Below, in pieces: positions 1-8,628 of a stretch of DNA of 64,000 nucleotides (positions within the stretch are counted from its first letter, which is position 1; every line of letters starts with the position of its first letter). The stretch is from Nissabacter sp. SGAir0207 (lineage in GTDB: Bacteria > Pseudomonadota > Gammaproteobacteria > Enterobacterales > Enterobacteriaceae): positions 1,922,001 through 1,986,000 of the forward strand of contig NZ_CP028035.1 of NCBI RefSeq assembly GCF_005491205.1. Direction: 5' to 3'. Position numbers and translations under genes: made by a program. The notes below the pieces were generated by a model. The model was not told the DNA's origin, did not search any database, and saw only the letters and a program-made list of their open reading frames with translations.

Positions 1-1
1 C

Positions 2-394
2 AACATTCTTACCCTTTATTGGGACAACCCGCTGACGGTGGCCAACGAGTCACTGCGCGCCGACGTGGTCTTCACGCTGGAGGAGGATGCGGAGCCGCTG
101 GCGCTACAGAAACTCAACCGGGGCAACGTGCAGGTTAAGGAGCAGGTGATCCCCGGCGGCATCTACGCCATGTGGCGCACCCGCGTCTTCAAGACCGACT
201 TTGTGAAAGCGTGGCGCGAATTTTATGAGCGCCACCTGGAGGAGAGTGAGTACCGCCCCTGCGTCGGCGCCTGCTATGCACGCTACCTGAACGAAGGGAC
301 GGAGGCGGACTACTTCGACATCGAGATCCACCAGTCGGTCTGCCTGCGGGCGTCGCTGGCCTCCGGCGCGGTGCAGCCCTTTGTCTCAGCGTGA
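2..394 (+). CDS. AraC-family regulator, C-terminal GyrI-like effector domain (5' end outside window)
   Basis: The reading frame is open to the left edge of the window, so this is the last ~130 residues of a longer protein. The visible part reads as a GyrI-like small-molecule-binding domain: it begins ILTLYWDNPLTVANESLR and contains an IPGGIYAMWRTRV strand, a YLNEGTEADYFDIEI segment and a final hydrophobic strand. These match the layout of the effector-binding half of AraC regulators of the SbmC/GyrI-fused type. The DNA-binding helix-turn-helix half, if present, lies off the window, so the AraC assignment is inferred from the usual fusion. A GTG at 38 could be taken for a start, but the domain clearly continues upstream of it. 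The 3' end overlaps the convergent fetB by 9 bases. Confidence 0.75.
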   Translation, partial: NILTLYWDNPLTVANESLRADVVFTLEEDAEPLALQKLNRGNVQVKEQVIPGGIYAMWRTRVFKTDFVKAWREFYERHLEESEYRPCVGACYARYLNEGTEADYFDIEIHQSVCLRASLASGAVQPFVSA

Positions 395-1162
395 CGAAGG
401 CGGCAGCACCAGCTGCTGGCGGCGGTTATAGAAGGTGCGGTAGGCCAGGTAGCAGGCGATGATGGCGGCGAGGCTGGCGGTGGAGAGCAGCATGAAGGTC
501 ACCATGATCTGGTACTTGATCGCCTTGACCGGATCAACGCCCGCGAAGATCAGGCCGGACATCATGCCCGGCAGGCTCACCAGCCCGACGGTCTTGGCCG
601 AGTCCACCGTCGGGATCAGCGCCGCGCGGATGCTGTCGCGCAGGATGGTGCGCGCCGACTGGCGCACCGTCGCCCCGAGGCTCAGCATCTCCAGCACCTG
701 TTGTTGCTGGTCGCGGAACCGCTGGTGGAGCTGGGTGTAGCACAGCCCGACCGCCACCATCGCGTTGCCAGCAATCATGCCGGTAATCGGGATCACCTGC
801 ATCGGCACGAACGCAATTGAGCCGGTGGCGATCAGCGTCGCCAGCGTCAGGCCGGTGCCGACCCCAATTGCGGTGAAGGAGACGGCAAAGCCGTGGCGCA
901 GGTTACGGCTGCGCTTGCGGGCGTTCAGCGCGGCGTTGACGCAGATAAACAGCACCATCAGCAGCGTCAGCCACAGGTTGTCCAGCGCGAAGATGTACTT
1001 CAACACATAGCCGACCATCGCCAGCTGCACGATGGCGCGGCCAATGCTCCAGAGGATGTCACGCTCCAGCCCGAGCTGCTCGCGGCGGCTAATCAGCAGT
1101 GCGATGAGCACCAGCCCAAGCGCCATCATCAGCGACTCATTGGTTATGGTGTGCTGGTTCAT
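386..1162 (-). CDS. fetB: FetB, iron export ABC transporter permease
   Basis: Permease of the FetAB (YbbLM) system, which exports iron from the cytoplasm and protects against oxidative stress. The 258-residue product matches the usual FetB length (~259) and has multiple membrane segments, the family stretch AVSFTAIGVGTGLTLATLIA, and the PITGMIAGNAMVAVG and SLPGMMSGLIFAG motifs that mark UPF0014/FetB. The frame is open 17 codons further upstream (to 1213), but that extension is Pro/Arg-rich and lies inside fetA. The ATG at 1162 overlaps the fetA stop as ATGA, so it is taken as the start and translation is probably coupled. Transcribed with fetA. Confidence 0.93.
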   Translation of the reverse strand: MNQHTITNESLMMALGLVLIALLISRREQLGLERDILWSIGRAIVQLAMVGYVLKYIFALDNLWLTLLMVLFICVNAALNARKRSRNLRHGFAVSFTAIGVGTGLTLATLIATGSIAFVPMQVIPITGMIAGNAMVAVGLCYTQLHQRFRDQQQQVLEMLSLGATVRQSARTILRDSIRAALIPTVDSAKTVGLVSLPGMMSGLIFAGVDPVKAIKYQIMVTFMLLSTASLAAIIACYLAYRTFYNRRQQLVLPPSSR

Positions 1163-1836
1163 GCCACGCCCCCGGCCGTCGGGCGGCGGCGAAGGCGTTG
1201 CTGATCGAGCCATAGCTCGCGGCTGGCGTGGCGCGCCTCCTGCGGATCATGGCTGACCCACAGCACCGCCGTGCCATGCCGGGCCGTCTCGGTGCGGATC
1301 ACGTCGCCCACCCGCCGTTTGTTCTCCTCATCTAGCGCGCTGGTCACCTCATCCAACAGCAGCAGTTGCGGCATCACCTGTAAATTGCGCAGCAGCGCCA
1401 CCCGTTGCCGCTCCCCGCCGGAGAGCGCCGTCGGTGCCTTCCCCAGCACGCCCTCGGGCAACGCCATCTCGGCCAGCCCGTGGCGGATGCGCGCCTCATC
1501 CACCGGCTGGTGGCGGATGTGGTAGGGGAACGCCAGGTTGTCATAGACGCTCTCGCCGAACAGCTGCGGCGTCTGGAAACCGTAGGAGACCGCGCGGCGG
1601 TAGGCGGTGGGTTCAAGGCTGGCGATGTCCTGCCCCTCAAACACAATGCGCCCCTCGTCCGGGGTGAGCATCGCGGCGATCAGTTGCAGCAGCGTGCTTT
1701 TGCCACTACCAGAGGGGCCGCGCAGCATGACAAACTCGCCAGCGGCGAGGGTGAACGAGAGATCCTGCAACAGCGGCACGCCGTTGGGCGCATAACTGAC
1801 GCCGTTAAGCCGCAGTAGCGCGGGGGGAAGGGCCAT
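1159..1836 (-). CDS. fetA: FetA, iron export ABC transporter ATP-binding protein
   Basis: ATPase subunit of the FetAB iron exporter. The 225-residue protein has a Walker A motif GPSGSGKST near residue 40, a Q-loop (GFQTPQLF), the ABC signature LSGGERQR, Walker B LLLLDEVTSALD and the H-loop VSHD, all in the expected order. The ATG at 1836 is preceded by AGGAG at a spacing of about six. It is first in the two-gene operon and overlaps fetB by four bases. A strong GC-rich hairpin lies in its leader (1856-1875). No Fur or other regulator site is asserted. Confidence 0.94.
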   Translation of the reverse strand: MALPPALLRLNGVSYAPNGVPLLQDLSFTLAAGEFVMLRGPSGSGKSTLLQLIAAMLTPDEGRIVFEGQDIASLEPTAYRRAVSYGFQTPQLFGESVYDNLAFPYHIRHQPVDEARIRHGLAEMALPEGVLGKAPTALSGGERQRVALLRNLQVMPQLLLLDEVTSALDEENKRRVGDVIRTETARHGTAVLWVSHDPQEARHASRELWLDQQRLRRRPTAGGVA

Positions 1837-1855
1837 GAAAACTCCTGTCTGGCGA

Positions 1856-1875
1856 GGCCGCCCCGTGGGGCGGCC
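1856..1875 (-). other. Perfect GC-rich hairpin in fetA leader
   Basis: Nine-base arms (GGCCGCCCC and GGGGCGGCC) around a 2-base loop, between the codA-like stop and the fetA start. There is no U-tract, so it is not a standard intrinsic terminator. It may damp read-through from the codA-like gene or affect fetA translation. Confidence 0.5.
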
Positions 1876-1932
1876 AGATATGGGCGGCCGACAGCATAGA
1901 CGTTTTCCCCGCGCAGGCCAATCGGCCGTGGC

Positions 1933-3183
1933 TCAGGTGCGCGCCGCTTGCGGCACAATCAACCGTTCCGGCTCGCGCCGCAGGATCACCTCGCCGTGGC
2001 GCACCGAGAGGCGCGCCTTGGCCTGACGGCGCAACGCCTCGTAGTCGCTTTCCGCATCCAGCACCACCAGGTTGGCCGGGCGGCCCACCTCCAGGCCATA
2101 CTGGTCGCCAAGCTGCATCACCTTGGCGCTGTGGTCAGTGACAAAATCGAGGCAGCGGCGCAGATCCTCAAAGCCCATCATGTGGCAGATGTGCAGCCCG
2201 GCATCCAGCACCCGCAACAGGTTGCCATTGCCGAGTGGATACCACGGGTCTTTGATCGAGTCCTGCGCGAAACAGACGTTCAGCCCGGCGCGATCCAGCT
2301 CCGCCACCCGCGTCACGCCGCGCCGTTTCGGGAAGGTATCAAAGCGCCCCTGGAGATGGATGCTCTCGGTCGGGCAGGAGACAAAGTTCAGCCCGGCCTT
2401 TTGCAGCAGGCGAAACAGTTTGGCGCAGTAGGCGTTGTCATAGGAGCCCATCGCCACCGTGTGGCTGGCGGTGACCCGCGCCCCCATGCCGCGCGCCCGC
2501 GTCTGCTCCGCCAGCACCTCGAGGAAGCGGGAGTGCGGGTCATCCGTCTCATCACAGTGCACATCCACCAGCGCGCCGGTGCGCTCCGCCAGATCCATCA
2601 GGAAGGTGAGGGCGCTGATGCCCTGTTCGCGGGTGTGCTCATAGTGCGGGATGCCGCCCACCACATCCGCGCCGCGCGCCATCGCCTCCTCCATCAGCGC
2701 CCGTCCCTGCGGGAAGGAGTCAATGCCCTCCTGCGGAAAGGCGACGATCTGCAAATCGATGCGATCGCGCGCCTCGTCCCGCACCTCCAGCAATGCTCCC
2801 AGCGCGGTCAGCGACGGATCGGTGACATCCACGTGGGTGCGCACATGCTGGATGCCGTGGTCACGCAGCATATCCAGCGTAGCGTGGGCGCGCAGCTTGA
2901 TGTCCTCATGGGAGAGCGTCGCCTTGCGCTCTGCCCAGCGCTCAATGCCCTCAAACAGCGTGCCACTCATATTCCATGCCGGTTCCCCGGCGGTCAGCGC
3001 CGCATCCAGATGGATGTGCGGCTCCACCAAGGGCGGGATCACCAGCTGGCCACCGGCGTCGAGGGCCAGCGCCTCCGGGGCCAGTTCGCCATGCTGCGGC
3101 TCAATGGCTGTGAAACGCCCCTGTTCAGCGCACAGGGTGTAGAGTCCGCTGCGGTGGCGCAGCTGGGCGTTGATCATCTTCAT
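1933..3183 (-). CDS. CodA-family cytosine/5-methylcytosine deaminase
   Basis: Amidohydrolase-superfamily deaminase of the CodA family, 416 residues, collinear with E. coli CodA throughout. Visible hallmarks are the metal-binding PHIHLD, FPQEG, VDVHCDE (catalytic Glu), ASHT and the metal Asp in CFAQDSI. E. coli CodA has FGHDD here: Asp313 is kept (D308), but the next residue, Asp314 in E. coli, is Ser (S309). Family members lacking Asp314 have been shown to deaminate 5-methylcytosine, so pyrimidine specificity may differ from classical CodA. The start at 3183 is chosen because CAGGAG (3190-3195) sits six bases upstream; the ATG at 3189 would touch it. No codB permease is adjacent. Confidence 0.85.
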   Translation of the reverse strand: MKMINAQLRHRSGLYTLCAEQGRFTAIEPQHGELAPEALALDAGGQLVIPPLVEPHIHLDAALTAGEPAWNMSGTLFEGIERWAERKATLSHEDIKLRAHATLDMLRDHGIQHVRTHVDVTDPSLTALGALLEVRDEARDRIDLQIVAFPQEGIDSFPQGRALMEEAMARGADVVGGIPHYEHTREQGISALTFLMDLAERTGALVDVHCDETDDPHSRFLEVLAEQTRARGMGARVTASHTVAMGSYDNAYCAKLFRLLQKAGLNFVSCPTESIHLQGRFDTFPKRRGVTRVAELDRAGLNVCFAQDSIKDPWYPLGNGNLLRVLDAGLHICHMMGFEDLRRCLDFVTDHSAKVMQLGDQYGLEVGRPANLVVLDAESDYEALRRQAKARLSVRHGEVILRREPERLIVPQAART

Positions 3184-3399
3184 CGGCATCTCCTGAGTGG
3201 GTTACGGCGTCTACAGGGAGTGTAGCCAACCGGCAGGATTGATGAGTTTTTCACCGGTTTCAGCGACGTCATGCAAGCCGTTTCACAAACTTCAGTAGAT
3301 TTGCTTCACATTTTTTCACTCTGTTCTATAGGTTAACTGTTAGCTGAAAAGGGCTGACAGGTGAGAAAAGATCGTTGCCGGCACACCGGGGGGATGGGG

Positions 3400-4209
3400 A
3401 TGGAGATTGACCTGTATGAGGTAAACGCCTTCAGCCACCGGCCACAGGGCGGCAATCCGCTCGCGGTAATGCTGCTGGATGAGTGGCTGGGGAGCCTGGC
3501 CTTGCAGATACTTGCCAGCAAGGGGGGCAAGCCGGAGACGGCATTTGTGGTGCGGCGCGGGGAGAAGTGCGAAATTCGCTGCTTCTCTGCCCAGCGTGAG
3601 ATTGACCTGTGTGGCAGCGCCATTCTGGCGGCGGCCGCGGTGATCATGGATTTCTTTGACCGCCGGTTGCGGCGGATGGATTTTGTCCATCCACAGGGCA
3701 CGGTGGGGGTGTGGCGGCATGGCGGCAAGCTCAGCCTGGATCTGCCACAGTGGACGTTGAAGCCGCGCCTGCATCCCGGCCCCACGCTGGCGGCGCTGGG
3801 CGTGGAGCAGGGCGAGGTGTGGCAGAACCGGGATATCGTGGTGATTCTGGAGAACCGGGAGCAGGTGGCGGCGTTGCGGCCAGATTTCAGTCGGCTGGCG
3901 AAGCTGCCCTCGCCGCTGGTGGTGGTCTCGGCGTCCGATGGCGGGCAGGGCTATGTGCTGCGCGCCTTCAGCCCGGCGGCTGGCATTCCCGAGGATGCCG
4001 CGACCGCCACCGCCCACTGTGCGCTCGCGCCCTACTGGGCGAACAAGCTGGGCTGCCCGCACTTGCACGCCGAGCAGCTCTCGCCACGCCGGGCGGAGTT
4101 TGAGTGTGAGCTGCTGGGCAATCGGGTGATTGTCGCCAGCCAGGTGTTGCAGGTGCGCCATAAATTGCTGACGCTGCCCGAGGGCATGAACTTGCCCTTT
4201 TCCCATTAA
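3400..4209 (+). CDS. PhzF-family isomerase/epimerase-like protein
   Basis: A 269-residue member of the PhzF (phenazine biosynthesis-like, diaminopimelate epimerase fold) family. It starts MEIDLYEVNAFSHRPQGGNP, has the conserved acid in KPETAF (E46, equivalent to PhzF Glu45), a CFSAQREIDLCGSA strand pair, and the second-half signature AFSPAAGIPEDAATATAH. The true substrate is unknown, and no phenazine genes are nearby. The frame is open from a GTG at 3361 and has an ATG at 3394; 3400 matches the family N terminus and follows a G-rich Shine-Dalgarno. It is divergent from the codA-like gene. A stem-loop follows directly. Confidence 0.85.
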   Translation: MEIDLYEVNAFSHRPQGGNPLAVMLLDEWLGSLALQILASKGGKPETAFVVRRGEKCEIRCFSAQREIDLCGSAILAAAAVIMDFFDRRLRRMDFVHPQGTVGVWRHGGKLSLDLPQWTLKPRLHPGPTLAALGVEQGEVWQNRDIVVILENREQVAALRPDFSRLAKLPSPLVVVSASDGGQGYVLRAFSPAAGIPEDAATATAHCALAPYWANKLGCPHLHAEQLSPRRAEFECELLGNRVIVASQVLQVRHKLLTLPEGMNLPFSH

Positions 4210-4212
4210 CCG

Positions 4213-4234
4213 CCGGCAGGCAATCGCCTGCCGG
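4213..4234 (+). terminator. Stem-loop after phzF-like gene
   Basis: Nine-base arms CCGGCAGGC and GCCTGCCGG with an AATC loop begin three bases after the stop codon. Only a weak pyrimidine run follows, so termination may be incomplete. Confidence 0.5.
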
Positions 4235-4931
4235 CCCCTTCCGCTATTCACGCCACGGCTTTACCCATCGGTTTACGGTGCGCGACCGCTCAATAAATAA
4301 CCAATCCGTTTAATTAACGTTTATAAAAGAAATTCCCGCCTTAACACATTCCGGCTTATTTCCCGCCGCGCATTATTACAAAGCAAGCTAATTATCCTCA
4401 CCGTTGTTATAAATAGCCCGGTTGCAGGCACACTCTATTTCCTGCGTCAAATTCTATTTAGGTAGACCACTGTTGGTATCCTCACAAAATTAGCAGTGGG
4501 CAGGCTGTTACTCTGTAACAAAAAGACATGCTTTTGCACCAAAACAGGGCATTGCACCGCCATCAGGCAGGGCTATAGACAAAAAAATAGGGTATACAGT
4601 CACTTATTTGCTATAGCCTTATTAACATTTTGTAACATTGCTTTTCACAAAAATGTCAATCGTGTGGTTATTTTTTCATTTTAACTTTTTGTGCGTAATG
4701 CTATGGTTGCTTTCGCTTACACAACCAAGCAATTATAAACAAATCGGCAACCATCCGTTTAAATATCTATTTAATACAGTGCGCGCTGCTTTTTCCCGGT
4801 AATTATCGGGCCGGGAAAGGCTTGCCTGAAATAAGCAGCGACCACCACGCACGGGATGCCAGCCGGAATAAATCGCATCACAAAAACCACAATGACCAAA
4901 GAGTCAGAATTTAAATCAAGGAAACGCAATA
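4235..4931 (+). promoter_or_regulatory. Long AT-rich regulatory region upstream of the porin
   Basis: About 700 bases without a supported gene, far more AT-rich than the flanks, as is usual upstream of ompC/ompF. The TTTTGTAACATTGCTTTTCAC stretch around 4628-4650 resembles OmpR-box half-sites (TTTTGTTACAT type) but was judged by eye only. A hairpin with 8-base arms (TTTCCCGG at 4792-4799, CCGGGAAA at 4811-4818) lies in the likely 5' leader. The 62-codon frame at 4496 shows no coding character. A micF-like RNA was looked for and not recognised. Confidence 0.4.
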
Positions 4932-6029
4932 ATGATGAAGCGCAGTGTGCTGGCCCTGGCAATCTCCTTAATCGCCGCCTCAGGCATGTCGAACGCGGCC
5001 GAAATTTATAATAAAGATGGCAACAAGCTCGATTTATATGGGCGTGTCTCGGCCAAGTATGTGTTTGCCGATGACGCCAACGCGGACGGCACCTATGTCC
5101 GTTTCGGCTTCAAAGGGGAGACCCAGATCACCGACCAACTGACCGGCTACGGCCAGTGGGAGTATAACGTCCAGGCCAATAACTCCGAGGGCAGTGATGC
5201 CCAGACCGGCAACAAAACCCGCCTTGGCTTCGCTGGCCTGAAGTTCGGCAAATATGGCTCCTTCGACTATGGCCGCAACTATGGCGTGGTCTATGACGCC
5301 GAGGCCTATACCGACATGCTGCCAGAGTACGGCGGCGACACCTGGTCCCAGACCGATAACTACATGACCGCCCGCTCCACCGGCCTTGCCACCTACCGTA
5401 ACCTCGACTTCTTCGGGCTGGTAGAGGGCCTGAACTTCGCCGTGCAGTATCAGGGCAAGAATGACCGCGACGGCAGCAGCGTCGAGCAGCGCGGCAATGG
5501 CGACGGCTATGGCTTCTCGGTGGAGTATCAGGACATCGGCGGCTCCGGCATTGGCGTCGCGGCGGCCTACTCCAACGCCAACCGCACCGCCAACCAGAAG
5601 GTCTCCGCGATTGGTTCCGGCGACACCGCCGAGTCGTGGACCAGCGCCATCAAGTATGACGCCAATCAGGTTTATCTGGCGGCCATGTACGCTGAAACGC
5701 GCAACACCACCCGCATCTCCGGCACCACTGACGGCGGCGTGGCCATCAGCGGCTATGCCAACAAAACCCAGAACCTGGAAGCGGTGGCCCAGTACCAGTT
5801 CCTTAACGGCCTGCGTCCCTCCATCGCCTACCTGCAATCCTGGGGCAAGGACATTGAAGGGGTAGGCGACGCCGACCTGGTGAAATATCTGGAAGTGGGC
5901 GTGACCTACTACCTGAACAAGAACATGTACACCTATGTGGATTACAAGGTGAACCTGCTGGATGACGATAACGCGCTGAACCTGTCGACGGACGACGTGG
6001 TCACGGTGAACCTGACCTATCGTTTCTGA
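4932..6029 (+). CDS. OmpC/OmpF/PhoE-type general porin
   Basis: Trimeric outer-membrane general porin, 365 residues. The signal peptide [22 protein letters not shown] is followed by mature [17 protein letters not shown], the invariant start of enterobacterial porins. Further hallmarks are [39 protein letters not shown], the L3 constriction segment PEYGGDT (PEFGGDT in most relatives), and a final strand ending in YRF with the C-terminal Phe recognised by the BAM complex. Which of OmpC, OmpF or PhoE it corresponds to cannot be settled from sequence alone. The start may be either of the two tandem ATGs; AAGGA lies upstream. An intrinsic terminator follows. Confidence 0.93.
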   Translation: MMKRSVLALAISLIAASGMSNAAEIYNKDGNKLDLYGRVSAKYVFADDANADGTYVRFGFKGETQITDQLTGYGQWEYNVQANNSEGSDAQTGNKTRLGFAGLKFGKYGSFDYGRNYGVVYDAEAYTDMLPEYGGDTWSQTDNYMTARSTGLATYRNLDFFGLVEGLNFAVQYQGKNDRDGSSVEQRGNGDGYGFSVEYQDIGGSGIGVAAAYSNANRTANQKVSAIGSGDTAESWTSAIKYDANQVYLAAMYAETRNTTRISGTTDGGVAISGYANKTQNLEAVAQYQFLNGLRPSIAYLQSWGKDIEGVGDADLVKYLEVGVTYYLNKNMYTYVDYKVNLLDDDNALNLSTDDVVTVNLTYRF

Positions 6030-6078
6030 TGCAGTGCTGAGTTCGTTACCCTCCCTGTGTCTGAGCGGGTAATTAGCA

Positions 6079-6105
6079 AGCGGAGCCTCTGGCTCCGCTT
6101 TTTTT
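6079..6105 (+). terminator. Intrinsic terminator of the porin gene
   Basis: AGCGGAGCC / GGCTCCGCT stem with a TCT loop followed by a run of seven T. Confidence 0.9.
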
Positions 6106-6139
6106 ATGGGGGAAGACCCGCCGGGCGGCGGGTGGGGGC

Positions 6140-7162
6140 TTAACGGGCGTTCGCCAGCGGGGCGATGGATTCGCGTTTGATGCTCTGCACCGGGATGCGG
6201 GCGACGCAGTTCTCCTGCGTCTCCTCTTTCAACATGCGGATCAGCAGCTCGACGGCGGTGCGGCCGAGCTGGCCAGCATCCTGACGGATAGTGGAGAGGC
6301 GTGGGGTGATCAACTCCGCGTAGTTGGCGTCATCAAACCCGACAATCGACATATCCTTCGGGGCGCTCAGCTGGTGGGCGCGCAGGCCATCCAGCAGGCC
6401 GAGCGCCAGATAGTCACTGCCCGCGAAAATGGCAGTCGGCGGCTCCGGCAACGCCAGCAGGCGGTCGATGGCCGTCTGGCCAAACTCACGCGTGTAGTCG
6501 CCGCACAGCACCAGCTCTGAATGGTAGGCGAGGCCCGCCTGCTCCAGCGCCTGCCGGAAGCCCTCGCGCCGCTCGCGCACGCTCATCAGCGCGTCTGGCC
6601 CGCCGACATAGGCGATACGCCGGTGACCAGCGTCAATCAGTTGCCGCGTCGCCAGCTGTCCGCCAGCGACATTGTCAGCGAACACTTTGGGCACCTCAGC
6701 GCCCGGCACATCCTCATCGATCAGCACAATATTGCTCTGGCCCTGTAGCTCCGCCAGCAACCGGCCATCATCCGGCTTGTTGGTGGCGAACAGCAGGCCA
6801 TCCACCTGGCGGGTATCCAGCCAGCGGATGAATTGGCTCTCTTTCTCCAGGTTATTGCGCGTCACGCACAGCACCAGGCTGTACTGGTGCGCGGAGGCCG
6901 CCGCTTCCGCCGCCTCTGCCAGTTCGGCAAAGAAGGGGTTGCTGATTTCAGGCAACACCAGCCCGATGGTCTCGCTGCCACCCTTGCTCAGGCGGCGCGC
7001 CAGGCTGTTGCCACGGTAATTCAATGTGCTGATAGCATCCTCAATCCTTTGCGTCGTCTGTTGCGGCAACACGATACTGTTGTTCAAGTACCGTGAAACC
7101 GTGGCCTTAGACAAGCCAGCCAGACGAGCCACATCCGATAGAACCACCCGTTTATTCGCCAT
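6140..7162 (-). CDS. LacI/GalR-family transcriptional regulator
   Basis: A 340-residue repressor-type regulator. The N-terminal helix-turn-helix VVLSDVARLAGLSKATVSRYLNN and hinge helix (NYRGNSLARRLSKG) are typical. Residues ~63-335 form the periplasmic-binding-protein-like core, with the family phrases IGLVLPEISNPFFAELAEA, RRIAYVGG, AIFAGSDYLALGLL and SIVGFDDANYAELITPRLSTIRQD. The effector sugar or nucleoside cannot be read from sequence. No catabolic genes lie beside it, so its regulon is elsewhere or it acts on the porin side; the convergent porin has its own terminator. A LacI-type palindrome lies about 290 bases upstream. Confidence 0.9.
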   Translation of the reverse strand: MANKRVVLSDVARLAGLSKATVSRYLNNSIVLPQQTTQRIEDAISTLNYRGNSLARRLSKGGSETIGLVLPEISNPFFAELAEAAEAAASAHQYSLVLCVTRNNLEKESQFIRWLDTRQVDGLLFATNKPDDGRLLAELQGQSNIVLIDEDVPGAEVPKVFADNVAGGQLATRQLIDAGHRRIAYVGGPDALMSVRERREGFRQALEQAGLAYHSELVLCGDYTREFGQTAIDRLLALPEPPTAIFAGSDYLALGLLDGLRAHQLSAPKDMSIVGFDDANYAELITPRLSTIRQDAGQLGRTAVELLIRMLKEETQENCVARIPVQSIKRESIAPLANAR

Positions 7163-7533
7163 AAAAGTTCACTCTGTCAGCGGTTTAATGTGTATTGCTA
7201 CCTCTATTGTTAGCACAAAATGTCAGGCGATTTAACATTATCTGCTCTTACCACTAACGTAGCGGCACCACTCGCAGCATAAATGCAGGCGACAGGCAGG
7301 CAAACGCTTACCTTGCACGCCAGAGCGCAAGCCACTGGCCGCATAGCTTGTAGCCCGATGGACTATGTTACATCAAGGTTAAAAATTAGTTTTTGGCGGT
7401 CACTTGTTGAGGTGAGGTTTAGGATTAAACGCAGAGATTCGGTGAACATGACTTGAACCGTTTCAACTGCGGGCAGGGCGGGAAATGTGGTTTTTGGCGC
7501 GCCAGCCAAGAAAACAGGCAGCGCGCCCGGTGG
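7163..7533 (-). promoter_or_regulatory. Intergenic region upstream of lacI-type gene with LacI-like palindrome
   Basis: 371 bases without a supported gene. It contains TTGAACCGTTTCAA (7453-7466), close to the TGAAACGTTTCA-type operators of LacI-family regulators, and a weaker GGCAAACGCTTACC at about 7300. Autoregulation of the gene ending at 6140 is a reasonable guess. The rightward reading frames here look non-coding. Confidence 0.35.
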
Positions 7534-7980
7534 TCACTTTTGTTCATCGGCGATGATGGAGATGCGGCCGTTGGTCTCAAGGATGGCGTATTTGATCTGG
7601 CTGGTCTGCTCCAGTCCCTGCTGGCGCGCCACCTCCATTACATCCTCCAGGTCAATGCGCAACTGCTGCATCCGCTTGTCGAGCGTGCGCCCATGCTCCA
7701 CCAGAATCACCGGCGAGCCGTCCAGCAGTAAATCAGCAACGGGTAGCCGGTGCTTGAGCTGGGAGAAGAGGATATCCATCGCGATCAGGGTGCCGATGGT
7801 AATGAAGGCCCCGGTCAGGGAGAAGTCACTGCCCAGCAACGCCTGCTGGGTCGCCTCACTGATGATCAGCAACAGGATAAAATCAAACGAGGTCATCTGC
7901 ATGACGGTGCGCCGGCCAGCAATCTTCAGCACCACCATCAAAAAGAGATACATGCAACCCGCACGCAATACCATATCCAT
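7534..7980 (-). CDS. DUF421 (YetF-type) membrane protein
   Basis: A 148-residue membrane protein of the DUF421/YetF group. After MDMVLRAGCMYLFLMVVLKIAGRRTVMQMTSFDF-type membrane segments it has the family's cytoplasmic domain, with DGSPVILVEHGRTLDKRMQQ and a central LEDVMEVARQQG stretch. Function is not established for the family. The ATG at 7980 has AGGAG eight bases upstream; the frame's extension to 8052 overlaps the upstream gene and lacks family similarity. It follows the 7994-8512 gene by 13 bases and is probably co-transcribed with it. Confidence 0.85.
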   Translation of the reverse strand: MDMVLRAGCMYLFLMVVLKIAGRRTVMQMTSFDFILLLIISEATQQALLGSDFSLTGAFITIGTLIAMDILFSQLKHRLPVADLLLDGSPVILVEHGRTLDKRMQQLRIDLEDVMEVARQQGLEQTSQIKYAILETNGRISIIADEQK

Positions 7981-7993
7981 CTCTGTTCTCCTG

Positions 7994-8512
7994 TCAGGGG
8001 TAGACCCATTGCTCAAACACCAGTGGCGGATGGCCCGCCAGTACCGCCTCATTGCGGTAGTGGCCGAAGGATTTCGGCTGCACCGTCAGGTAGAGGGCGG
8101 TGGAGGGCGAGGCGCTGGAGGTGGGCAGGGTAATGATCATCTCGTTGCCGGTGGTGACCATCTGCGCGGTCTGCGGCTGGAGCGCCACAATCTCATAGTG
8201 GCTGGCGAAGTCACCGCCGAGCCGCACGAGCGCCGGTGTCCGCCCGTGGGGCCAGACATGCAGCACCATCTGGCTCTCGGACTGCTGGCGGGCGAAGCGG
8301 TCATACTTCATCTGCACGCTGCGATCCGCATTCAGATCCACGCGGTCACTGAGCCAGCCGCTGGAGAACAGCCCAAGCAGCGCCGCCCCGATAAAGCCAA
8401 ACAGCAGCAGGGTGCCCACTCTCTCCAGCCACAGCGCGCGGCGCAGCCAGTGCATATTCTCCTTCACCGGGTAGTGGCGGCTGGTGAACTCATCATCCTC
8501 ATCAGTAGGCAT
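7994..8512 (-). CDS. Single-pass membrane protein of unknown function, partner of DUF421 gene
   Basis: A 172-residue protein with a charged N terminus (MPTDEDDEF), one clear membrane segment at about residues 33-52 (VGTLLLFGFIGAALLGLFSS), and a probably periplasmic beta-rich C-terminal domain. I do not recognise the family. It is the first gene of a two-gene unit with the DUF421 protein 13 bases downstream, which suggests a joint role at the inner membrane. Confidence 0.75.
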   Translation of the reverse strand: MPTDEDDEFTSRHYPVKENMHWLRRALWLERVGTLLLFGFIGAALLGLFSSGWLSDRVDLNADRSVQMKYDRFARQQSESQMVLHVWPHGRTPALVRLGGDFASHYEIVALQPQTAQMVTTGNEMIITLPTSSASPSTALYLTVQPKSFGHYRNEAVLAGHPPLVFEQWVYP

Positions 8513-8583
8513 GGCATCTCATCCATTGGGTAGGGGTGTGATAAGCGTAGCCCAGCGGCCGCGGCAGATCCTTGCCGCACAAC

Positions 8584-8610
8584 GAAAAACGGCCAGCATA
8601 AGCTGGCCGT
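8584..8610 (-). terminator. Intrinsic terminator for the 8629-9660 gene
   Basis: On the minus strand ACGGCCAGC / GCTGGCCGT with a 4-base loop is followed by TTTTT. Confidence 0.85.
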
Positions 8611-8628
8611 GGTAGACAAAAGGAGGGG

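Noticed and set aside
4235..4931. A micF-type antisense RNA upstream of the porin
   Set aside because: No sequence like the conserved MicF 5' end or its terminator was recognised.
4932..6029. Specific naming of the porin as ompC, ompF or phoE
   Set aside because: The conserved segments do not separate the three, and no neighbouring marker gene is present.
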